In this document: piece by piece, positions 22,096-26,891 of the stretch | Position numbering within the stretch: the stretch's first letter is position 1 | How the letters are laid out: each line of letters begins with the position of its first letter | DNA from: Saccoglossus kowalevskii | Lineage: Eukaryota > Hemichordata > Enteropneusta > Harrimaniidae | Direction of reading: 5' to 3' | Assembly (NCBI RefSeq): GCF_000003605.2 | Contig: NW_003109937.1 | Span: forward strand, 1 to 26,891 | DNA: 26,891 nucleotides | Made by a program: the position numbers and the translations under genes | The notes under the pieces: model-generated | What the model was told of the DNA's origin: nothing | The model's database searches: none | The model's input: only the letters and a program-made list of their open reading frames with translations

Positions 22096-22680
22096 AGAGT
22101 GGCACATTTGTCCCTCAGTGAGACCATCACCCTATACTTTCACTAACATTAGAGTGGCACCTTTGTCATCCAGTAAGACCATTACACTATACTTTCACTA
22201 ACATTAGAGTGGCACCTTTGTCCCTCAGTGAGACCATCACACTATACTTTCACTAACATTAGAGTGGCACCTTTGTCCCTCAGTGAGACCATCACCCTAT
22301 ACTTTCACTAACATTAGAGTGGCACATTTGTCCCTCAGTGAGACCATCACCCTATACTTTCACTAACATTAGAGTGGCACATTTGTCCCTCAGTGAGACC
22401 ATCACACTATACTTTCACTAACATTAGAGTGGCACCTTTGTCGTCCAGTAAGACCATTACACTATACTTTCACTAACATTAGAGTGGCACCTTTGTCCCT
22501 CAGTGAGACATCACACTATACTTTCACTAACATTAGAAAGGCACCTTTGTCCCCCCAGTGAGACCATCACCCTATACTTTCACTAACATTAGAGTGGCAC
22601 CTTTGTCCCCAAGTCAGACCATCACACTATACTTTCACTAACATTATAGTGGCACCTTTGTAACCCAGTGAGACCATCAC
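22096..22680 (+). repeat. Block C, copy 2
   Basis: This repeats 20010-20590 at 2092 bp, with AGAAAGG at 22533, TATAGTGG at 22645 and TAACCC at 22661. Unlike copy 1 it continues into the rest of cassette M, so copy 1 looks like the shortened partner. Confidence 0.88.
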
Positions 22681-23330
22681 CCTATACTTTCACTAACATT
22701 AGAGTGGCACCTTTGTCCCCCAGTGAGACCATCACCCTATACTTTCACTAACATTAGAGTGGCACCTTGGTTGTCCAGTAAGACCATCACCCTATACTTT
22801 CACTAACATTAGAGTGGCACCTTTGTCGTCCAGTAAGACCATTACACTATACTTTCACTTACATTAGAGTGGCACCTTTGCCCCTCAGTGAGACCATCAC
22901 ACTATACTTTCACTAACATTAGAGTGGCACCTTTGTCCCTCAGTGAGACCATCACCCTATACTTCCACTAACATTAGAGTGACACCTTTGTCCCCCAGTG
23001 AGACCATCACCCTATACTTCCACTAACATTAGAGTGGCACCTTTGTCGTCCAGTAAGACCATTACAGTATACTTTCACTAACATTAGAGTGGCACCTTTG
23101 TCCCTCAGTGAGACCATCACACTATACTTTCACTAACATTATAGTGGCACCTTTGTCATCCAGTAAGACCATTACACTATACTTTCACTAACATTGCAGT
23201 GGCACCTTTGTCCCTCAGTGAGACCATCACCCTATACTTTCACTAATATTAGAGTGGCACCTTTCTCCCAAAGTGAGACCAATACACTATACTTTCACTA
23301 ACATTAGAGAGGCACCTTTGTCCCCAAGTG
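22561..23330 (+). repeat. Cassette M, copy 7 (5'-truncated)
   Basis: It begins at the CCCCCCAG unit after AGAAAGG and runs through CCTTGG at 22765, ATTACAGTA with C at 23065, a CATCC unit with TATAGTGG (about 23140, private), TTGCAG at 23194, TAATATT and CCTTTCTCCC at 23260. The last marker is shared with copy 4 at 6439 bp. Confidence 0.86.
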
Positions 23331-24302
23331 AGACCATCACCCTATACTTTCACTAACATTAGAGTGGCACCTTTGTCCCTCAGTGAGACCATCACCCTAT
23401 ACTTTCACTAACATTAGAGTGGCACATTTGTCCCCCAAGTGAGATCATCACCCTATACTTTCACTAACATTATAGTGGCACCTTTGTCCCTCAGTGAGAC
23501 CATCACCCTATACTTTCACTAACATTAGAGTGGCACCTTTGTCCCTCAGTGAGACCATCACCCTATACTTTCACTAACATTAGAGTGGCACCTTTGTACC
23601 AAAGTGAGACCATCACCCTATACTTTCACTAACATTAGAGTGGTACCTTTGTCCCTCAGTGAGACCATCACCCTATACTTTCACTAACATTAGAGTGGCA
23701 TCTTTGTCCCCAAGTGAGACCATCACCCTATACTTTCACTAACATTAGAGTGGCACCTTTGTCCCTCAGTGAGACCATCACCCTATACTTTCACTAACAT
23801 TAGAGTGGCATCTTTGTCCCCAAGTGAGACCATCACCCTATACTTTCACTAACATTAGAGTGGCACATTTGTCCCCAAGTGAGACCATCACCCTATACTT
23901 TCACTAACATTAGAGTGGCACCTTTGTCCCTCAGTGAGATCATCACCCTATACTTTCACTAACATTAGAGTGGCATCTTTGTCCCTCAGTGAGACCATCA
24001 CCATATACTTTCGCTAACATTAGAGTGGCACATTTGTCCCCAAGTGAGACCATCACCCTATACTTTCGCTAACATTAGAGTGGCACCTTTGTCCCTCAGT
24101 GAGACCATCACCCTATACTTTCACTAACATTAGAGTGGCACCTTTGTCCCCCAAGTGAGATCATCACACTATACTTTCACTAACATTAGAGTGGCACCTT
24201 TGTCCCCCAAGTGAGACCATCACCCTATACTTTCACTAACATTAGAGTGGCACCTTTGTCCCTCAGTGAGACCATCACCCTATACTTTCACTAACATTAG
24301 AG
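23331..24302 (+). repeat. Mixed segment with two TTTCGCTAAC units
   Basis: CCCTCAG, GGCACATTT, TATAGTGG (about 23471), a TTTGTACCAAAG unit (about 23597, a change from TTTGTCCCAAAG), GTGGTACC and GGCATC units. Two units 55 bp apart, near 24011 and 24066, carry TTTCGCTAAC in place of TTTCACTAAC. This is the only CpG in the otherwise fixed half of the unit and shows a single-unit duplication. Confidence 0.82.
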
Positions 24303-25088
24303 TGGCACACTTGTCCCTCAGTGAGACCATCACCATATACTTTCACTAACATTAGAGTGGCATCTTTGTCCCCAAGTGAGACCATCACCCTATACTTTCA
24401 CTAACATTAGAGTGGCATCTTTGTCCCCAAGTGAGACCATCACCCTATACTTTCACTAACATTAGAGTGGCATCTTTGTCCCCAAGTGAGACCATCACCA
24501 TATACTTTCACTAACATTAGAGTGGCACCTTTGTCATCCAGTAAGACCATTAGACTATACTTTCACTAACATTAGAGTGGCACCTTTGTCCCTCAGTGAG
24601 ACCATCACCCTATACTTTCACTAACATTAGAGTGGCATCTTTGTCCCCAAGTGAGACCATCACCCTATACTTTCACTAACATTAGAGTGGCACCTTTGTC
24701 CCTCAGTGAGACCATCACCCTATACTTTCACTAACATTAGAGTGGCATCTTTGTCCCCAAGTGAGACCATCACCCTATACTTTCACTAACATTAGAGTGG
24801 CATCTTTGTCCCCAAGTGAGACCATCACCCTATACTTTCACTAACATTAGAGTGGCACATTTGTCCCTCAGTGAGACCATCACCATATACTTTCACTAAC
24901 ATTAGAGTGGCATCTTTGTCCCCATGTGAGACCATCACCCTATACTTTCACTAACATTAGAGTGGCATCTTTGTCCCCAAGTGAGACCATCACCATATAC
25001 TTTCACTAACATTAGAGTGGCACCTTTGTCGTCCAGTAAGACCATTAGACTATACTTTCACTAACATTAGAGTGGTACCTTTGTCCCT
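24303..25088 (+). repeat. CACACTTG / GGCATC segment; second copy of the CCCCATGTGAG run
   Basis: The GGCACACTTG unit is followed by the same order as at 7323, including two units at the place of the 110-bp insertion. From about 24769 it matches 9330 onward at 15439 bp, with CCCCATG at 24920. The last units include CGTCC-ATTAGAC and GTGGTACC. Confidence 0.84.
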
Positions 25089-25798
25089 CAGTGAGACCAT
25101 CACCCTATACTTTCACTAACATTAGAGTGGCATCTTTGTCCCCAAGTGAGACCAACACCCTATACTTTCACTAACATTAGAGTGGCACCTTTGTCCCTCA
25201 GTGAGACCATCACCCTATACTTTCACTAACATTAGAGTGGCACCTTTGTCCCCCAAGTGAGATTATCACCCTATACTTTCACTAACATTAGAGTGGCACA
25301 TTTGTCCCTCAGTGAGACCATCACCATATACTTTCACTAACATTAGAGTGGCACATTTGTCCCCAAGTGAGACCATCACACTATACTTTCACTAACATTA
25401 GAGTGGCATCTTTGTCCCCAAGTGAGACCATCACCCTATACTTTCACTAATATTAGAGTGGCACCTTTGTCCCAAAGTGAGACCAATACACTATACTTTC
25501 ACTAACATTAGAGAGGCACCTTTGTCCCCCCAGTGAGACCATCACCCTATACTTTCACTAACATTAGAGTGGCATCTTTGTCGTCCAGTAAGACCATCAC
25601 CCTATGCTTTCACTAACATTAGAGTGGCAGCACCTTTGTCCCCCAGTGAGACCATCACCCTATACTTTCACTAACATTAGAGTGGCACCTTTGTCCCTCA
25701 GTGAGACCATCACACTATACTTTCACTAACATTAGAGTGGCACCTTTGTCCCTCAGTGAGACCATCACCCTATACTTTCACTAACATTAGAGTGGCAC
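25089..25798 (+). repeat. 710-bp block, copy 2 (partner at 984-1693)
   Basis: It carries the rare markers GACCAACACC (25151), GAGATTATC (25261), CTATGCTTTC and GGCAGCACC (25627), all exactly 24105 bp from copy 1. The start of this block also overlaps the match to 9330-9935. The block ends where GGCACC of copy 1 becomes GGCACA here at 25799. Confidence 0.9.
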
Positions 25799-25944
25799 AT
25801 TTGTCCCTCAGTGAGACCATCACCCTATACTTTCACTAACATTAGAGTGGCACATTTGTCCCTCAGTGAGACCATCACACTATACTTTCACTAACATTAG
25901 AGTGGCACCTTTGTCGTCCAGTAAGACCATTACACTATACTTTC
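25799..25944 (+). repeat. GGCACATTT and CGTCC units
   Basis: Two GGCACATTT units and a CGTCCAGTAAG-ATTACAC unit occur in the same order as near 4060-4200 and 20225-20370, so this is the start of another copy of that run, which breaks down just downstream. Confidence 0.8.
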
Positions 25945-26200
25945 ACTACATTAGAGTGGCACCTTTGTCCCTCAGTGAGACCATCACACTATACGTTCAA
26001 TTAATTATTAGAGAGGCACCTTTTGTCCCCCAGTGAGACCATCACCCTATACTTTCTTTAACATTAGAGTGGCAACCTTTGTCCCCCAGTGAGACCATCA
26101 CCTTATACTTTTCACTAACATTAGAATGGCACCTTTGTCCCCCAAGTAAGACCATCACCCTATACTTTTCACTAACATTAGAGTGGCACCTTGGTTGTCC
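25945..26200 (+). repeat. Most degenerate stretch of the array
   Basis: About five consecutive units carry indels or changes not found elsewhere: CACTACATT (missing bases), ATACGTTCAATTAATTATTAG, CACCTTTTGTCC, CTTTCTTTAACATT, GGCAACCTTTG and two ACTTTTCAC units with an extra T. The unit order is still that of cassette M (GAGAGG, AGAATGG and CCTTGG units in sequence), so this is a decayed or poorly resolved copy. The indels lengthen the units and open a short meaningless reading frame at 26079-26285. Confidence 0.85.
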
Positions 26201-26340
26201 AGTAAGACCATCACCCTATACTTTCACTAACATTAGAGTGGCACCTTTGTCGTCCAGTAAGACCATTACACTATACTTTCACTAACATTAGAGTGGCACC
26301 TTTGCCCCTCAGTGAGACCATCACACTATACTTTCACTAA
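26201..26340 (+). repeat. Cassette M fragment after CCTTGG
   Basis: The CCTTGG unit at 26189 is followed by CGTCC-ATTACAC and TTTGCCCC units as in cassette M, but the unit between them has CACTAACATT where most copies have CACTTACATT. It then switches to cassette N. Confidence 0.8.
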
Positions 26341-26610
26341 CATTAGAATGGCACCTTTGTCCCCAAGTGAGACCATCACCATATACTTTCACTAACATTA
26401 GAGTGGCACATTTGTCCCCAAGAGAGACCATCACCCTATACTTTCACTAACATTAGAGTGGCACCTTTGTCCCCAAGCGAGACCATCACCCTATACTTTC
26501 ACTAACATTAGAGTGGCACCTTTGTCCCCCCAGTGAGACCATCACCCTATACTTTCACTAACATTAGAGTGGCATCTTTGTCCCTCAGTGAGACCATCAC
26601 CCTATACTTT
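26341..26610 (+). repeat. Cassette N, copy 6 (variant)
   Basis: The AGAATGG-CCCCAAG unit ends in CACCATATA, and the marker unit reads TTGTCCCCAAGAGAG (26414) in place of TTGTTCCCAAGAGAG. AAGCGAG, CCCCCCAG and GGCATC-CCCTCAG follow as in the other copies. This may be the less derived form of the marker or a converted one. Confidence 0.85.
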
Positions 26611-26891
26611 CACTAACATTAGAGTGGCACCTTTGTCCCCCAGTGAGACCATCACCCTATACTTTCACTAACATTAGAGTGGCACCTTTGTCCCCCCAGT
26701 GAGACCATTACACTATACTTTCACTAACATTAGAGTGGCACCTTTGTCCCTCAGTGAGACCATCACACTATACTTTCACTAACATTAGAATGGCACCTTT
26801 GTCCCCCAGTAATACCATCACACTATACTTTCACTAACATTAGAGTGGCACCTTTGTCGTCCAGTGAGACAATCACCCTATACTTCCACTT
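26611..26891 (+). repeat. Cassette M, partial copy cut by the window end
   Basis: A CCCCCAG unit, CCCCCC-ATTACAC, CCCTCAG-CACAC, AGAATGG and CGTCC units occur in cassette M order. Private changes are AGTAATACC near 26809 and CGTCCAGTGAGACAATC near 26855, where CGTCC is unusually joined to GTGAG. The window ends inside a CTTCCACTT unit. Confidence 0.83.

Larger units (their letters stand above)
1..26891. repeat. 55-bp satellite / large minisatellite array filling the window
   Basis: Every line of the window reads as head-to-tail copies of one unit. Successive TATACTTTCAC motifs are normally 55 bp apart, with 54, 56, 57 and 58-bp variants caused by changes in a C run or by small indels, so the window holds about 485-490 units. 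I saw no unit in the opposite orientation and no unrelated insertion anywhere. The common unit is about 45% GC by count and contains no CpG. Because 55 is not a multiple of three and the unit carries TAA, TAG and TGA, all three forward frames are closed within about three units, so the array is not coding. It starts and ends inside repeats, so the true array is longer than the window. Long homogeneous non-coding arrays like this are known from eukaryotic satellites and VNTRs. I do not recognise this family. Confidence 0.98.

Noticed and set aside
26079-26285. 68-codon open frame starting at a TTG
   Set aside because: It is satellite sequence read through. Extra bases in the degenerate units (ACTTTTCAC) lengthen two units to 56-57 bp and keep the frame open for a little over three units. 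The protein is a translation of the repeat (ETITLYFSLTLEWHL twice), has no upstream ribosome-binding or gene context and starts at a non-ATG codon.
1-26891. CRISPR array (27-bp fixed part as repeat, 28-bp variable part as spacer)
   Set aside because: The would-be spacers are a small set of closely related variants of one sequence reused hundreds of times, and no cas genes or leader are seen. It is an ordinary tandem repeat with a variable half.
1-26891. Tandem-repeat protein gene
   Set aside because: 55 bp is not a multiple of three, and TAA, TAG and TGA in the unit close every forward frame within about 165 bp. The reverse strand also carries stops in each unit.
1-26891. Promoters at the CTATAC/TATACTTTC motif of each unit
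   Set aside because: It is a weak TATA-like string present in every copy as part of the repeat, with no gene downstream and no other core element.
1-26891. Telomeric repeat or rRNA/tRNA gene cluster
   Set aside because: No TTAGGG-type hexamer runs exist (TTAGAG occurs once per 55 bp only), and no tRNA or rRNA sequence is recognisable in the unit.
1-26891. CENP-B box
   Set aside because: The unit has no TTCG...CGGG pattern and the common unit contains no CpG at all.
1-26891. Transposon, LTR or inverted segment within the array
   Set aside because: All units read in the same direction and every stretch can be assigned to the 55-bp unit. I saw no foreign DNA, target-site duplication or terminal inverted repeat.

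Overview
The whole window is one uninterrupted tandem array of a short DNA repeat. The basic unit is 55 bp, from each TATACTTTCAC to the next, and all units lie head-to-tail in the same orientation. At this length the window holds roughly 485-490 copies. Both edges of the window cut through the array, so neither boundary with unique DNA is visible. I find no protein-coding gene, RNA gene, transposon, CRISPR array or promoter that can be supported.

An array this long, of a non-coding monomer with sub-families of units, is typical of a eukaryotic satellite or very large minisatellite (VNTR). I do not recognise the monomer and cannot name a species. The common unit lacks CpG. The few CpG-bearing unit types have matching CpA and TpG versions, which suggests a genome that methylates CpG; this is a weak pointer to a vertebrate or another methylating eukaryote.

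Each unit has a nearly fixed part (TATACTTTCAC, AACATTAG, AGTGGCA) and a variable part. Three sites vary: the base or two after GGCA (CC, TC or CA), the linker before AGTGAG or AGTAAG (CCCTC, CCCCA, CCCCC, CGTCC, CATCC, CCCAA and longer C runs), and the bases before TATAC (CACCC, CACAC, CACCA, ATTACAC, ATTAGAC, AATACAC). Rarer markers also occur: TTGCAG, TATAGTGG, TTAATAT-type units, CTGACATT, a TTA insertion, a GCA duplication and TTGG in place of TTTG. Read as an ordered string of unit types, these show that the array is a mosaic of multi-unit blocks duplicated again and again at different distances.

Layout: 1-984 is mixed units partly copied at 3673-4280; 984-1693 is repeated, identical by eye, at 25089-25798; 1740-2165 is copied at 6931-7356; 2181-3312 is the first full copy of a roughly 20-unit cassette (here called M). 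Further M copies or fragments start near 8474, 11668, 15868, 18196, 21335, 22561 and 26690. A second, 5-unit cassette (here called N) occurs near 5490, 8195, 11395, 13990, 15598 and 26341, and precedes M or an M fragment in most cases. A block of about 2.26 kb at 10412-12674 recurs at 14558-16820. The stretch 25945-26200 is the most degenerate part. Together these point to repeated unequal exchange or conversion acting on blocks of units. No function is shown by the sequence.
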